Shown here in pieces: positions 25,611-35,035 of a stretch of DNA of 64,000 nt. The stretch is taken from positions 1-64,000 of the forward strand of contig JANQMT010000143.1 of NCBI GenBank assembly GCA_028279945.1, given 5' to 3'. The DNA is from JAKSCF01 sp028279945. GTDB taxonomy: Bacteria; Bacillota; Clostridia; Peptostreptococcales; JAAYPU01. The position numbers and the translations under genes are program-made. Each line of letters opens with the position of its first letter. The first letter of the stretch is position 1. Below the pieces are notes generated by a model. It searched no databases and was not told where the DNA came from. It worked only from the letters and a program-made list of their open reading frames with translations.

Positions 25611-26438
25611 ATGAGTATTAAGATAGGCATATGTCAGATGACGGTATCTGCTGATAAAGAAGAAAGCTTAAAAAAAGCTGAAGCAATGATTCGCAAAGCA
25701 GCATCCAATAACAGCCGGATTGTGGTATTACCGGAGATGTTCAATTGTCCGTATGAAAACAAATCTTTTCCTGTTTTTGCAGAAAAATGTCCGGGTAAGA
25801 CAACCCAGATGCTTGCCAATTTAGCAAAGGAATTGGGCATTTATATGGTTGGTGGCTCTATTCCTGAACTGGATAATGATAAAATATATAACACAAGCTT
25901 TATCTTCAATCCAAAAGGACAGATAATAGGAAAGCATAGAAAAATGCATCTATTTGATATTGATATAGAAGGCGGTATACGGTTTAAGGAGTCAGACACA
26001 CTGGGACCGGGTGAAGAAGTCACTGTAGTGGATACGGAATATGGTAAAATGGGTGTAGCGATTTGTTATGATATGCGATTCCCTGAACTCATGCGGCAAA
26101 TGGTTTTAAAGGGTGCCAAGATTATTGTAGTGCCGGCAGCTTTTAATATGACGACTGGGCCTGCTCATTGGGATTTGACCATAAGAGCCAGGGCATTAGA
26201 TAATCAAGTATACTTTGTTGCGGCTTCTCCGGCAAGAGATTTAAATGCATCCTACCATGCATACGGTCATTCGGCAGTGGTGAATCCATGGGGAGAAATA
26301 ATGAGTCAAGCAGAAGAAAAGGAAACCATTATCTATGGAGAAATGGATATGGAATACTTAGAAAAAATAAGAAGGGAATTGCCTCTATTGCAGCATAGAC
26401 GAGTAGATTTATATGATATTATTGAGAAAAAACAATAG
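25611..26438 (+). CDS. Nitrilase-superfamily amidohydrolase (omega-amidase-like)
   Basis: 275 residues, start after TTGGAGGG. The Glu-Lys-Cys triad is present: Glu42 (LPEMFNCPY), Lys111 (HRKMHLFDID) and Cys152 (AICYDMRFPE). The LFDIDI and RFPEL segments resemble Nit2/omega-amidase, which hydrolyses 2-oxoglutaramate or 2-oxosuccinamate to the keto diacid and ammonia. It is next to a LUD-domain gene but with a 99-bp gap, so co-transcription is uncertain. Confidence 0.9.
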   Translation: MSIKIGICQMTVSADKEESLKKAEAMIRKAASNNSRIVVLPEMFNCPYENKSFPVFAEKCPGKTTQMLANLAKELGIYMVGGSIPELDNDKIYNTSFIFNPKGQIIGKHRKMHLFDIDIEGGIRFKESDTLGPGEEVTVVDTEYGKMGVAICYDMRFPELMRQMVLKGAKIIVVPAAFNMTTGPAHWDLTIRARALDNQVYFVAASPARDLNASYHAYGHSAVVNPWGEIMSQAEEKETIIYGEMDMEYLEKIRRELPLLQHRRVDLYDIIEKKQ

Positions 26439-26537
26439 AACGTAGGATTATCTGTGTTTAATTGAGATTTTGTGCAACAAAATCATCTTTAATTATTCAC
26501 TATTAACTATTAATTATTGTATAGGAGGTATAAAAAT

Positions 26538-27149
26538 ATGAAGGGTGAGATTAAAAAGACCATACAGAGCTTAGAGGATAATGGTTTTAATGTAGAGTAT
26601 TTTGAAGAAGGGAATAAAGCAGTTGATAAATTATTAGAAGAAATTCCAGCCCATGCGTCTGTAGGTATGGGCGGGTCAGTAACTTTGAATGAATTAGGCG
26701 TGTATGAAAAGCTCTCTCAAAGAGGCAATTCTGTTTATTGGCATCATAAATGTTCTCCGGAAGAAAAGCAAGCTATATTAAAAAAGGCCACAACGGCAGA
26801 TGTTTATTTGTCCAGCACCAATGCATTAACCATGGATGGAAAACTCATCAATATAGATGGAACAGGTAATAGAGTAGCCCATATGTTTTGGGGACATGAA
26901 AAAATATTTATTGTAGCCGGTATCAACAAAATCGCAGAAGACTATGAAAAAGGAATACATAGAATAAAAACCATTGCCTGTCCTAAAAACGCTGAAAGAT
27001 TAAACTTTGATGTACCTTGCAGGTACAAAGGTAAATGCATGGACTGCAAATCACCCCAAAGAATGTGCAGAATAGAAACTGTAATAGAAAGACAGCCGAT
27101 GAATGGAAAGGTGTATGTTTACATTGTAAATGAATCATTGGGATATTAG
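26538..27149 (+). CDS. LUD-domain protein (LutC/DUF162 family)
   Basis: 203 residues; ATG 26538 follows AGGAGGT, so the upstream frame to 26517 is ignored. The domain is recognised from ASVGMGGSVTLNELGVYEKL, then ADVYLSSTNALTMDGKLINI and IDGTGNRVAHMFWG. It ends with a Cys-rich tail (CRYKGKCMDCKSPQRMC, about 170-186) typical of stand-alone clostridial LUD proteins. LutC-type proteins are linked to lactate or 2-hydroxyacid oxidation, but stand-alone members are uncharacterised. Followed by a strong terminator. Confidence 0.85.
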   Translation: MKGEIKKTIQSLEDNGFNVEYFEEGNKAVDKLLEEIPAHASVGMGGSVTLNELGVYEKLSQRGNSVYWHHKCSPEEKQAILKKATTADVYLSSTNALTMDGKLINIDGTGNRVAHMFWGHEKIFIVAGINKIAEDYEKGIHRIKTIACPKNAERLNFDVPCRYKGKCMDCKSPQRMCRIETVIERQPMNGKVYVYIVNESLGY

Positions 27150-27175
27150 AATAAACTTAAATTTAACAATAATCT

Positions 27176-27212
27176 CAATTGGACGATACTTGTATCGTCC
27201 AATTGGTTTTTT
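27176..27212 (+). terminator. Rho-independent terminator
   Basis: CAATTGGACGATA and TATCGTCCAATTG pair perfectly (13 bp) around CTTG, followed by GTTTTTT. Confidence 0.93.
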
Positions 27213-27305
27213 AGTTGACTTTTCAAAAAAATCAAATTTTTATTTCTACTTATTTTTTTCTTTTGTTTATCTTGTACATACTATAAACTATAGTAGGTAT
27301 ATCTT

Positions 27306-27470
27306 AACCCATATTATTCACGATAAACTACAAAAATCTACTGCGTCTTTTGGTTTTCTTGCTCCCATTTTTTTTCTACTGTACTAACCAAGTACAGCAA
27401 AAAAATAATACAATCAATAAATTCCAAAATACTTGTACCTTTTTAGCAGTTTCCGTGAATAATCTGGGCT
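27306..27470. repeat. 165-bp inverted-repeat element (MITE/REP-like)
   Basis: Left arm 27306-27335 contains AACCCATATTATTCACGATA. Right arm 27441-27470 contains CCGTGAATAATCTGGGCT, its approximate reverse complement. The middle is AT-rich with a small hairpin (CTGTACT/AGTACAG). A third arm-like copy is at 60066-60097. No ORF inside looks real. It fills most of the gap between the LUD gene and the YgiQ-family gene. Confidence 0.6.
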
Positions 27471-27495
27471 TATCTATTTAATAGAAGGTGATGGA

Positions 27496-29355
27496 ATGGA
27501 CTTTTTACCAATTTCAAAGAAAGATATGAAAAAGAGAGGCTGGGAGCAGTTAGATTTTGTGTATATTGTGGGAGATGCTTATGTGGATCATCCTTCTTTT
27601 GGACATGCGATCATCAGCCGTCTACTGGAAGCTGAAGGATACAAGGTCGGTATTATTGCCCAGCCGGATTGGAAAGATATTGAAGCTTTCAAAAAATTAG
27701 GCAAACCTCGATTGGGGTTTTTGGTATCTTCAGGAAATGTAGACTCCATGGTAAATCACTACTCTGTATTTAAGAAAAAAAGAAAAAAAGATTTTTATTC
27801 TCCGGGAGGCAAAACAGGACTAAGACCCGATAGAGGGGTTGCAGTTTATTGTAATAAAATTAGAGAAGCTTATAAGGATGTTCCTATTATAATAGGTGGC
27901 ATAGAAGCCAGCCTGCTTAGACTTGGGCATTACGATTATTGGGATGACAAAGTTAGACGGTCTATATTAATGGATTCAAGAGCCGATATGGCCATTTATG
28001 GAATGGGAGAGAAGCCTATTGTGGAAGTTGCAGATGCACTTCAAGCAGGCATTGATATAAAGGATATTACCTGGATTAAAGGCACGGTTTTTAAACAAAA
28101 AACTTTAGAGCATTTAGAAGATTATCTGCTTTTACCTTCTTTTGAAGACATTCAAACCTCAAAAGAAAAATATGCCAAAAGCTTTATCCAGCAGTATAAA
28201 AATCAAAATCATTATCACGGAAAAATACTGGTTGAACCGTATGATAAGCACATGTTTGTTGCTCAAAATCCTCCGCCTTTACCACTGACTAAAGAAGAAA
28301 TGGACCGAGTATATCGTTTGCCGTATAAACGTGATGCGCATCCAATTTATAAGGCGTTGGGAGGGGTGCCGGCACTGGAAGAGGTTAAATTTAGTATAAC
28401 CAGCAACAGAGGATGCTTTGGTGGATGCCATTTTTGTGCATTGAGCTTTCATCAAGGCAGAGTGATTCAGTGTAGAAGTGCCGAATCTATAATTGAAGAA
28501 GGAAAAAAGCTGGTTGACAACCAAGGGTTTAAAGGATATATACATGATGTGGGAGGGCCAACAGCTAACTTCAGACAGCCGGCATGTAAAAAACAATTGA
28601 AGGAAGGGGCTTGTCATCAAAAAGACTGTCTTCATCCTAAACCATGCAGCAATTTGAACATTGATCATAAAGAATATGTATCCATATTAAAACGCTTAAG
28701 AAGCATAAAAGGTGTAAAAAAAGTGTTTGTCAGGTCTGGTATTCGATATGACTATGCCATTTATGACAAAGACACCACTTTTTTAGATGAACTGGTTCAA
28801 CACCATATCAGTGGATGCCTAAAAATTGCACCTGAGCATATTTCTGACGAAGTACTTTACAGAATGGGAAAACCATCAAAAGATGTTTACGAAAAATTTG
28901 TTACAAAATATAATCAATTCAATCAGAAACATGGCAAAAAGCAGTTTATCATTCCATATTTTATTTCTTCTCATCCTGGGTCAACCTTAAAACATGCTGT
29001 AGAATTGGCAGAGTATTTAAAGGAAACAGGATTTGTACCGGATCAAGTACAAGATTTTTATCCTACACCGGGTACCATATCGACCTGCATGTATTATACA
29101 GGTTACGATCCTTTAACCATGGAAAAAGTATATGTGTCCAAAAGCATGGAAGAAAAACAAATGCAGCGTGCATTGCTTCATTTTAATAAACCCGAAAACT
29201 ACAATCTGGTAGTAAAAGCACTAAAAAAAGCCGGCAGACTTGACTTAATAGGCTATGGGAAAAAATGTTTGATACGTCCAAAGAAAAGGAGAAACGGAGA
29301 TGAGTATACTAAAAAAACTTCCAAATATTATAGAAAAAAGTCAAAGAGAATATGA
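27496..29355 (+). CDS. YgiQ-family radical SAM protein
   Basis: 619 residues. Typical YgiQ/UPF0313 layout: N-terminal cobalamin-binding-like domain (FVYIVGDAYVDHPSFGHAII, PIIIGGIEASLLRLGHYDYW), radical SAM core with Cys307, Cys311 and Cys314 (CFGGCHFC), and a basic C-terminal tail (RPKKRRNGDEYTKK). Length matches the family; its reaction is not established. The last 56 bp overlap the start of the DNA methyltransferase gene, so the two are translationally linked. Confidence 0.93.
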   Translation: MDFLPISKKDMKKRGWEQLDFVYIVGDAYVDHPSFGHAIISRLLEAEGYKVGIIAQPDWKDIEAFKKLGKPRLGFLVSSGNVDSMVNHYSVFKKKRKKDFYSPGGKTGLRPDRGVAVYCNKIREAYKDVPIIIGGIEASLLRLGHYDYWDDKVRRSILMDSRADMAIYGMGEKPIVEVADALQAGIDIKDITWIKGTVFKQKTLEHLEDYLLLPSFEDIQTSKEKYAKSFIQQYKNQNHYHGKILVEPYDKHMFVAQNPPPLPLTKEEMDRVYRLPYKRDAHPIYKALGGVPALEEVKFSITSNRGCFGGCHFCALSFHQGRVIQCRSAESIIEEGKKLVDNQGFKGYIHDVGGPTANFRQPACKKQLKEGACHQKDCLHPKPCSNLNIDHKEYVSILKRLRSIKGVKKVFVRSGIRYDYAIYDKDTTFLDELVQHHISGCLKIAPEHISDEVLYRMGKPSKDVYEKFVTKYNQFNQKHGKKQFIIPYFISSHPGSTLKHAVELAEYLKETGFVPDQVQDFYPTPGTISTCMYYTGYDPLTMEKVYVSKSMEEKQMQRALLHFNKPENYNLVVKALKKAGRLDLIGYGKKCLIRPKKRRNGDEYTKKTSKYYRKKSKRI

Positions 29356-30637
29356 GGCCTGTTTAAAGGATGACGAACAAATTGAACCATCTGTTCAAGA
29401 AAGCTTAGGTATAAAAGACGGCAACTTCACCAACCAGTTGGTTTTTGGCGATAATATAAAATATATGAGACATCTTCTTAAAAATAAAGGGATGAAAGAA
29501 AAAATACAGCTTATTTATATAGACCCTCCCTTTTATAGTAAAGCAGATTATAAAGTCAATATTAAAAAACAATCGGATAAAATTAAAATCCCTGTCATCG
29601 AGCAAATTGCTTATAAGGATACGTGGGAAAATGGTATGGAAGATTACTTGAGTATGTTATGCACAAGGCTTTTTTTCATGAAGGATTTGTTGAAAGAAAA
29701 TGGCAGTATCTTTATTCATTTGGATTGGCATAGCGTTCATTACGTGAAAGTTATAATGGATGACATCTTTGGACAAGACCATTTTAACAATGAAATCATA
29801 TGGAGTTATAAATCCGGAGGGGTAAGTACCCGGTATTTTGCCAGAAAGCACGATACCATTCTATTTTATTCAAAAAGCAATCAATACTTTTTTAATCCAT
29901 TAAAAGAAAAATCATATAATCGTCAGTACAAACCCTATAAATTTAAAGGGGTAAAGGAATACCAAGATGAATTAGGCTGGTATACCATGGTGAATATGAA
30001 AGATGTATGGCAAATGGATATGGTGGGAAGAACATCCAAAGAAAGAGTGGGGTATGCGACTCAAAAACCAGAGGCTTTAATAGGAAATATGATACAAGCG
30101 TGTACTCAAGAGGGCGATATATGTGCTGATTTTTTTGGTGGATCGGGAACCTTAGCAGCAGCATCATCAAAGCTAAATCGTAAATGGGTAATATGCGATA
30201 TGGGTAAAATAGCTTGCATGACAGCGCATAAAAGGCTTGCGGCAAATAAAGATGCCTATGAATTTATTGCAATAGAGCATGAAAAAGTTGAGACAATTAT
30301 TGAATTTGACCAATTTACATTAGAAGACAATATGGTTAAAATAGTTTTAGGAGATTATAGATATCAAAATATGGACGACATTCCATGTCATCCAAAATAT
30401 AAAGAAACCATATTAGATGTATTAAAACATGATTCACTGCAATTTATAGAATATTGGAGTGTGGATACACAGTATAATGGTAAAGTATTTCAACCGAACT
30501 GGCACAGTGCTCGAACCGAAAAAGGTCTGGAAAGCCAAGTGGTTTTAAATTACGACCATCATATAGACCATATTGCGGTTAGAGTATTGGATATATTCGG
30601 AAATCATACATTGTTAGTTAAAAAAGGGGGCAAATAA
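29300..30637 (+). CDS. Solitary DNA adenine-type methyltransferase (beta class)
   Basis: 445 residues, start after AACGGAGATG inside the YgiQ-family gene. N6/N4 methyltransferase domain with motif IV first (DPPF, 75-78) and the SAM-binding FFGGSGT (278-284) later, the order of the beta class that includes type III Mod proteins. The C-terminal about 140 residues are unrelated to the catalytic core and may hold target recognition or another function. No restriction subunit or other defence gene is nearby. Overlap with the YgiQ-family gene points to a housekeeping or epigenetic role rather than a restriction system; target site unknown. Confidence 0.85.
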   Translation: MSILKKLPNIIEKSQREYEACLKDDEQIEPSVQESLGIKDGNFTNQLVFGDNIKYMRHLLKNKGMKEKIQLIYIDPPFYSKADYKVNIKKQSDKIKIPVIEQIAYKDTWENGMEDYLSMLCTRLFFMKDLLKENGSIFIHLDWHSVHYVKVIMDDIFGQDHFNNEIIWSYKSGGVSTRYFARKHDTILFYSKSNQYFFNPLKEKSYNRQYKPYKFKGVKEYQDELGWYTMVNMKDVWQMDMVGRTSKERVGYATQKPEALIGNMIQACTQEGDICADFFGGSGTLAAASSKLNRKWVICDMGKIACMTAHKRLAANKDAYEFIAIEHEKVETIIEFDQFTLEDNMVKIVLGDYRYQNMDDIPCHPKYKETILDVLKHDSLQFIEYWSVDTQYNGKVFQPNWHSARTEKGLESQVVLNYDHHIDHIAVRVLDIFGNHTLLVKKGGK

Positions 30638-30640
30638 AAA

Positions 30641-31513
30641 TTGAAAAAATTAAAAAAAATAATTACTGATTTTGTTTTTATTCTTACAGGGTCGTCCCTA
30701 ATGGCTTTTTCAGTGACGGGGATTATGCTTCCTAACCAATTAAGTTCTGGAGGGATTACAGGTATATCAAGAATTATAGAAAGTATTGTGCCTGTAGACT
30801 ATGCGGTTATTTTTTATCTGTTGGCTTTAACGGTTTTGGTGTCTTGCTGGATCATATTAGGGTGGCGAGAAGCAAGGAAGATTATAGCAATGTCTATTAT
30901 TTTCCCTGCCGTACTAATGATTTTTCAGCAGACGAATTTTTACCTTTTAGAAAGAAAAGACATGTTTTTAGCGGCTGTTTACTTTGGAGTTCTCAATGGG
31001 ATAGGTATGGGATTGCTCTTTAAAAGAGGATATTCTTTCGGGGGAACAGATACCATTGCCAAAATCATCTACAGAAAAGTGCTGCCTTTTGTGAGTATCA
31101 GTCAGATTTTAATGTTTATTGATGCGGTCATCATTATTATTTCCGGCGTGATATTTGGTCGACAAGTTGCTATGTATGCTTTAATCGCACAATTGGTTTT
31201 TACTAAAACCATTGATTTTGTATTGTACGGTCTTGGCTCACAAAAAATTAAAATTGAGATTATCAGTACCTTCTATAAAGATATAGAAAGCTATATTATT
31301 CATCAAATAGGAAGAGGCGTCAGTATATATGAAGTAACAGGCGGGTATACAGGAGAGAAAAAAATCATGATTTCCAGTATTTGTACGCCAAGGGAAAGTA
31401 TATTGATTAAATCATATATTGCCAAAACAGATATCAATGCATTTGTAACGGTACAGCCAATCAACTCTGTATGGGGCAAAGGTTTAGGTTTTGACAGTAT
31501 TGCGGAAGAATAA
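30641..31513 (+). CDS. YitT-family membrane protein
   Basis: 290 residues, TTG start 10 nt after GGGGG and 3 nt after the methyltransferase stop. Five or six membrane segments in the YitT half (about 1-200; LPNQLSSGGITGISRII and FKRGYSFGGTDTIAKII are family marks), then a cytoplasmic DUF2179 domain (about 205-290; GRGVSIYEVTGGYTGEKKI). Function unknown; often suggested to be a transporter. Confidence 0.9.
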   Translation: MKKLKKIITDFVFILTGSSLMAFSVTGIMLPNQLSSGGITGISRIIESIVPVDYAVIFYLLALTVLVSCWIILGWREARKIIAMSIIFPAVLMIFQQTNFYLLERKDMFLAAVYFGVLNGIGMGLLFKRGYSFGGTDTIAKIIYRKVLPFVSISQILMFIDAVIIIISGVIFGRQVAMYALIAQLVFTKTIDFVLYGLGSQKIKIEIISTFYKDIESYIIHQIGRGVSIYEVTGGYTGEKKIMISSICTPRESILIKSYIAKTDINAFVTVQPINSVWGKGLGFDSIAEE

Positions 31514-31574
31514 AATGAAACAATGAATAATAATAGTCCCTTGTAAAACTATGAGATAGGAGGAAAAAAGTCCA

Positions 31575-32330
31575 ATGAATTACAAAGCGGATATTGGTGT
31601 TTTTGGAGGTTCAGGATTCTATGAATTGTTGGATCATGTAAAAGAAATTGAACTGGAAACACCCTATGGAAAACCCAGCGATAAAATAGCCATCGCTGAA
31701 ATAAGCGGCAAAAAGGTGGCATTTTTGCCCAGACATGGAAAAGGTCATACACTACCACCCCATAAGCTGCCCTATAGGGCTAATATTTATGCTATGAAGA
31801 TGTTGGGGGTCAAAGCTTTAATATCACCTTGCTCTTGTGGAAGTCTGCAAAAAGGCATTAAGCCCGGTGACTTTGTTATCACAGACCAGTTTATTGACAG
31901 AACTTATGGCAGAGCCTTTACTTTTTTTGACGGACCTGAAGTAAAGCATATCAGTGCAGCCGAGACCTATGATAGTGGGTTGAGAAGTATTGCCATTGCT
32001 TCTGCACGGGAGCTGGATATTCGTGTCCATGAAAAAGGCACCATAGTCGTCATACAAGGCCCAAGGTTTTCAACTAAAGCAGAAAGTAAGTGGTTTACGG
32101 ATATGGGATGGGATGTTGTGAATATGACACAATTTCCGGAAGGCTATCTTGCCCTTGAGCAGGATATACCTGTCGTCAATGTAGCGCTGGTAACAGATTA
32201 TGATGCAGGATTAGTCGCAGAAGAAAATATAGAACCCGTAACTATGGATGAAGTCTTAAGGGTTTTAGGAGAAAACATAGATAAAGTCAAATCATTGATT
32301 TTTAAAATGATAGAAAAAATCCAGGTATAA
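31575..32330 (+). CDS. mtnP: 5'-methylthioadenosine phosphorylase
   Basis: 251 residues, start after ATAGGAGG. PNP/MTAP superfamily: phosphate-binding GVFGGSGFYELLD (8-20) and RHG, PHKLPYRANIYAMK, and the ribose/base region VVNMTQFPE with the Met of the family. Phosphorolytically splits methylthioadenosine from polyamine or SAM metabolism into adenine and methylthioribose-1-phosphate. Some close relatives prefer methylthioinosine or other purine nucleosides, so specificity is probable rather than certain. It lies next to a nucleoside-importer binding protein, which fits purine salvage. Confidence 0.9.
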   Translation: MNYKADIGVFGGSGFYELLDHVKEIELETPYGKPSDKIAIAEISGKKVAFLPRHGKGHTLPPHKLPYRANIYAMKMLGVKALISPCSCGSLQKGIKPGDFVITDQFIDRTYGRAFTFFDGPEVKHISAAETYDSGLRSIAIASARELDIRVHEKGTIVVIQGPRFSTKAESKWFTDMGWDVVNMTQFPEGYLALEQDIPVVNVALVTDYDAGLVAEENIEPVTMDEVLRVLGENIDKVKSLIFKMIEKIQV

Positions 32331-32429
32331 TGCCACCTATTTGGGAATAGCTGGATAATAAAAAACTTTTATTTTTAAATAGGTTAGTATATAATAGAGA
32401 AGAAAAAAACATTTGAGGGGAGAAAAAAA

Positions 32430-33527
32430 ATGTTAAAAAAAGCTTTATCAGTGTTAATTGTATTAGTAATGGTATTTGCTTTGGTAGGTTGCGGTGGACA
32501 AGAAGCGCCTGCAGAAGAAGGCGGTGAGCCATCAGGTGAAGCATTACCCGGCGAAGGTATGATTGTTACAATGATCACTGACACTGGTGGATTAGGTGAC
32601 AAATCCTTCAATGATTTAGCTTGGAAAGGCCTTGAAGATGGGGAAGCAGAATTTGGATATGAGCTAAAACTTCTTCAATCAACTTCAGAAGATGACTTTG
32701 CACCCAATATTCAAGCGGCATTAGAAGAAAACGCTGATTTGATTGTATGTGTTGGATTTATGATGGAAAAAGCGATTACTGCAGCGGCTGCTGAAAATCC
32801 AGATGTTAACTTTGCTCTTGTAGATGGTGTTGGTGACTTGGATTTTGACGGCAATCAAGATGTAGATAACTTATTAGGACTTAAATTTAAAGAACATGAA
32901 GGTTCTTTCCTAGTAGGTGTAGTAGCAGGTATGGCAACTGAAACAGATAAGATTGGTTACATAGGTGGAATGGAATTCCCATCCATTATTGTATTTGAAA
33001 GTGGATTTCTTGCCGGCGTTAAGACTGCGAATCCAGACGCAGAAGTATTTGTTGAGTATGCAGATTCTTTCGGTGATGTAGCAAAAGGTAAAGAGATTGC
33101 AACGGCACAACATAAGCAGGGTGCAGATGTTATCTATCATGTTGCAGGCGGTGTTGGCCTAGGATTATTCCAAGCTGCTACAGAAAATGGATTCTGGGCT
33201 ATTGGAGTAGATGCAGACCAAGCATTGACTTCTCCGGAAAATGCGCCAAATATCCTTTGCTCAATGTTAAAGCGTGTGGATACGGCAACCTATACAGCTG
33301 CTAAGAACGTTGTAGAGGGAACCTTTAAAGGTGAAGTTATGATTTTTGGATTGTCTGATGATGGTATTGGTGTAGGAGATGGTAGTGCAGAAGCAGGTTT
33401 AGGTCAAAATTTGACGGATGAAATGAAAGCTGAAATTGAAAAATGGGAAGCTGCAATCATCGATGGAAAATTCGCTCCTCCTACAACAAGAGAAGAGGTA
33501 GAGGTATTTGAAGTACCTGAAATCTAA
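32430..33527 (+). CDS. BMP-family nucleoside-binding lipoprotein (PnrA/BmpA type)
   Basis: 365 residues; lipobox LVGC (Cys21). The BMP family is recognised from VTMITDTGGLGDKSFNDLAW, then DLIVCVGFMMEKAITAAAAE, GYIGGMEFPSIIVFESGFLA and WAIGVDADQA. These proteins bind purine nucleosides for an ABC importer. The matching ATPase and two permeases are not adjacent but at 48000-51615, after cluster III, so the importer operon appears split by an insertion. A terminator follows. Confidence 0.94.
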   Translation: MLKKALSVLIVLVMVFALVGCGGQEAPAEEGGEPSGEALPGEGMIVTMITDTGGLGDKSFNDLAWKGLEDGEAEFGYELKLLQSTSEDDFAPNIQAALEENADLIVCVGFMMEKAITAAAAENPDVNFALVDGVGDLDFDGNQDVDNLLGLKFKEHEGSFLVGVVAGMATETDKIGYIGGMEFPSIIVFESGFLAGVKTANPDAEVFVEYADSFGDVAKGKEIATAQHKQGADVIYHVAGGVGLGLFQAATENGFWAIGVDADQALTSPENAPNILCSMLKRVDTATYTAAKNVVEGTFKGEVMIFGLSDDGIGVGDGSAEAGLGQNLTDEMKAEIEKWEAAIIDGKFAPPTTREEVEVFEVPEI

Positions 33528-33549
33528 AAGAGAATATTGATTCTATAAT

Positions 33550-33587
33550 AAAAGTTGAGGTGAGTAAAAACTCGTCTCAACTTTTTT
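33550..33587 (+). terminator. Rho-independent terminator after BMP gene
   Basis: AAAAGTTGAGGTGAGT pairs with ACTCGTCTCAACTTTT (two G-T wobbles), with loop AAAA, followed by TT. Confidence 0.88.
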
Positions 33588-34066
33588 ATGATCTTACTCA
33601 TTCATAAAGAAGAATGGTTAGGTCTAAAAGGTTCGATAGATTATGTATTGACTTTTAATATGCAAGACCGTATAATAAATGGCGTAAGGTGTCATATTAT
33701 ACGTTTTTAAATAAGATGAAATGTAGCCATTTATTTATATGAATGCTACACTTATTCAAGTCTAAATTATTGTTTCATGCAATCAAATTGAAAAGCAAAT
33801 GTGAAAATGAAATTGAAAATAATTCATTACGCAGCTTTTCTCGCTAAAAGTAGATGTAATCAATGCAAATCTGTATCTAATATAAAAAAAGTCCCGTTAA
33901 AATAGTATCTGTATAATGATAGTTACAGCTCAACAGTGTTAAAATTAATACGTCTATTTGACGATGTCATGTAGACATTAATATTTATATTTATTGACGA
34001 GTGAATTAACAATAGAGGTTTCATTTTGTTTTGTAACTGGAATTTGCGGAAGGGATGATTGTAATT
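33588..34066. other. Intergenic region with an orphan strong promoter
   Basis: About 480 bp without a credible gene. TTGACT (33648-33653), a 17-nt spacer and TATAAT (33671-33676) make a near-consensus promoter. A hairpin follows (TGTAGC at about 33723 with GCTACA at about 33745). From there about 390 bp lead to the TetR start: either a long leader or a small RNA gene. Confidence 0.55.
33648..33676 (+). promoter_or_regulatory. Near-consensus sigma-A promoter without adjacent gene
   Basis: TTGACT - 17 nt - TATAAT. The nearest downstream gene on the strand is the TetR regulator at 34067. Confidence 0.65.
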
Positions 34067-34600
34067 ATGTCAAAAAAAGAAAATACAAAATATTTAATAG
34101 CTGAGTCTATTATGAACTTGATGTTAACGAAATCAATTGATCATATAACCATACTGGAAATTGCTCGAAACTGTGGTGTTTCAAAGCAAACATTCTACAA
34201 TCATTTTACTGACAAATATGCCCTAGTAGATTGGATTTATAAAACTGAAGCGGTGAACTATATTACTCTGGTTGGAGAAGGTTGTACTTGGTATGATGCC
34301 GTTATCAGCAAATTAAATATTATTAAAAGAAACCCTAGTTTTTACAAAAAAGTTTACCGTCAGGAATGGTTTCTAAATTCCTTTTTTAATATTACCAAAC
34401 AATTGTATATAGATGTTATTAAAAAGAAGATGTCCGGTGAGATTACGCCTCATATGCAATTTTTAGTAGAATTCTATTGTTATGCATGTGTTAAAGAAAC
34501 ATCTTGCTGGGTATTAAGCGGTTTTCAAAAAACGCCGGAAGAGCTGGTTGAGTCTTTTCTTGCTTGTATTCCTGATGAAATGAAAGAGTATTTAATCTAA
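34067..34600 (+). CDS. TetR-family regulator (DhaS-like)
   Basis: 177 residues from ATG 34067 (AAGGGA upstream; an ATG four codons earlier is embedded in that site). N-terminal HTH: ITILEIARNCGVSKQTFYNH, then FTDKYALVDWIY. The short C-terminal half with aromatic and Cys residues resembles the DhaS group, which controls dihydroxyacetone/glycerol genes by a protein partner. It is the first gene of cluster III and probably controls it; the inverted repeat just downstream (34642-34698) is a candidate site. Confidence 0.85.
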   Translation: MSKKENTKYLIAESIMNLMLTKSIDHITILEIARNCGVSKQTFYNHFTDKYALVDWIYKTEAVNYITLVGEGCTWYDAVISKLNIIKRNPSFYKKVYRQEWFLNSFFNITKQLYIDVIKKKMSGEITPHMQFLVEFYCYACVKETSCWVLSGFQKTPEELVESFLACIPDEMKEYLI

Positions 34601-34641
34601 ACCATTAGTTTTCAACATGATGCTTTATGATTTGGAAATTT

Positions 34642-34698
34642 AACATGTGTTTTGTCTTATATCGGTAACAATGCTCGATATAAAACAAAATACATGTT
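34642..34698. repeat. 23-bp-arm inverted repeat
   Basis: The left arm (34642-34664, AACATGTGTTTTGTCTTATA...) and right arm (34676-34698) match at 21 of 23 positions around an 11-nt loop. TATTTTGTTTT follows, so it may end the TetR transcript. Alternatively it is a regulator-binding palindrome or the trace of a mobile element. Confidence 0.7.
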
Positions 34699-35035
34699 TA
34701 TTTTGTTTTAAACTAAATTTGCCCTTACCCTTATTCTAATCATTTCTTATAATCAAAATGAAAGTTAAAAATGATTCAATTAAAAAAATATATTAATTTG
34801 ATATCTTTACTATATTCCTTCTATTATTCAATTCTTCTTCAATCAAAGATCTTTTGTGTAAGCGTTCTTAATCTTTTTAAATTTTTGCTTCAATCCAGTT
34901 TATTTACTTATGTCACATCAATAGTACGCTTTGTTTGTTTCTTTGCTCTTATTTCATTGTGTTCGTTAAAGTTGAAACAAGTTATTTCTTGACTTGTATA
35001 GTTAATAAAAAGAGAAAGCATTAAAATTAAATCAA

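Noticed and set aside
26490..26520. Short repeats ATTATTCACTATTAACTATT before the LUD gene
   Set aside because: Simple AT-rich reiteration; it shares only ATTATTCAC with the 27.3-kb element arm, too little to call a copy.
27130..27387. 85-codon open frame after the LUD gene
   Set aside because: It overlaps the end of the LUD gene, runs through the terminator and into the inverted-repeat arm, has no ribosome site, and reads as low-complexity hydrophobic sequence.
29300..30637. Type III restriction-modification system
   Set aside because: Only a Mod-like methyltransferase is present; no Res helicase/nuclease or other defence gene lies within the window.
34771..34992. 73-codon hydrophobic open frame in the cluster III gap
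   Set aside because: No ribosome site, T-rich random composition (Phe/Leu/Ser), and no neighbour relationship.
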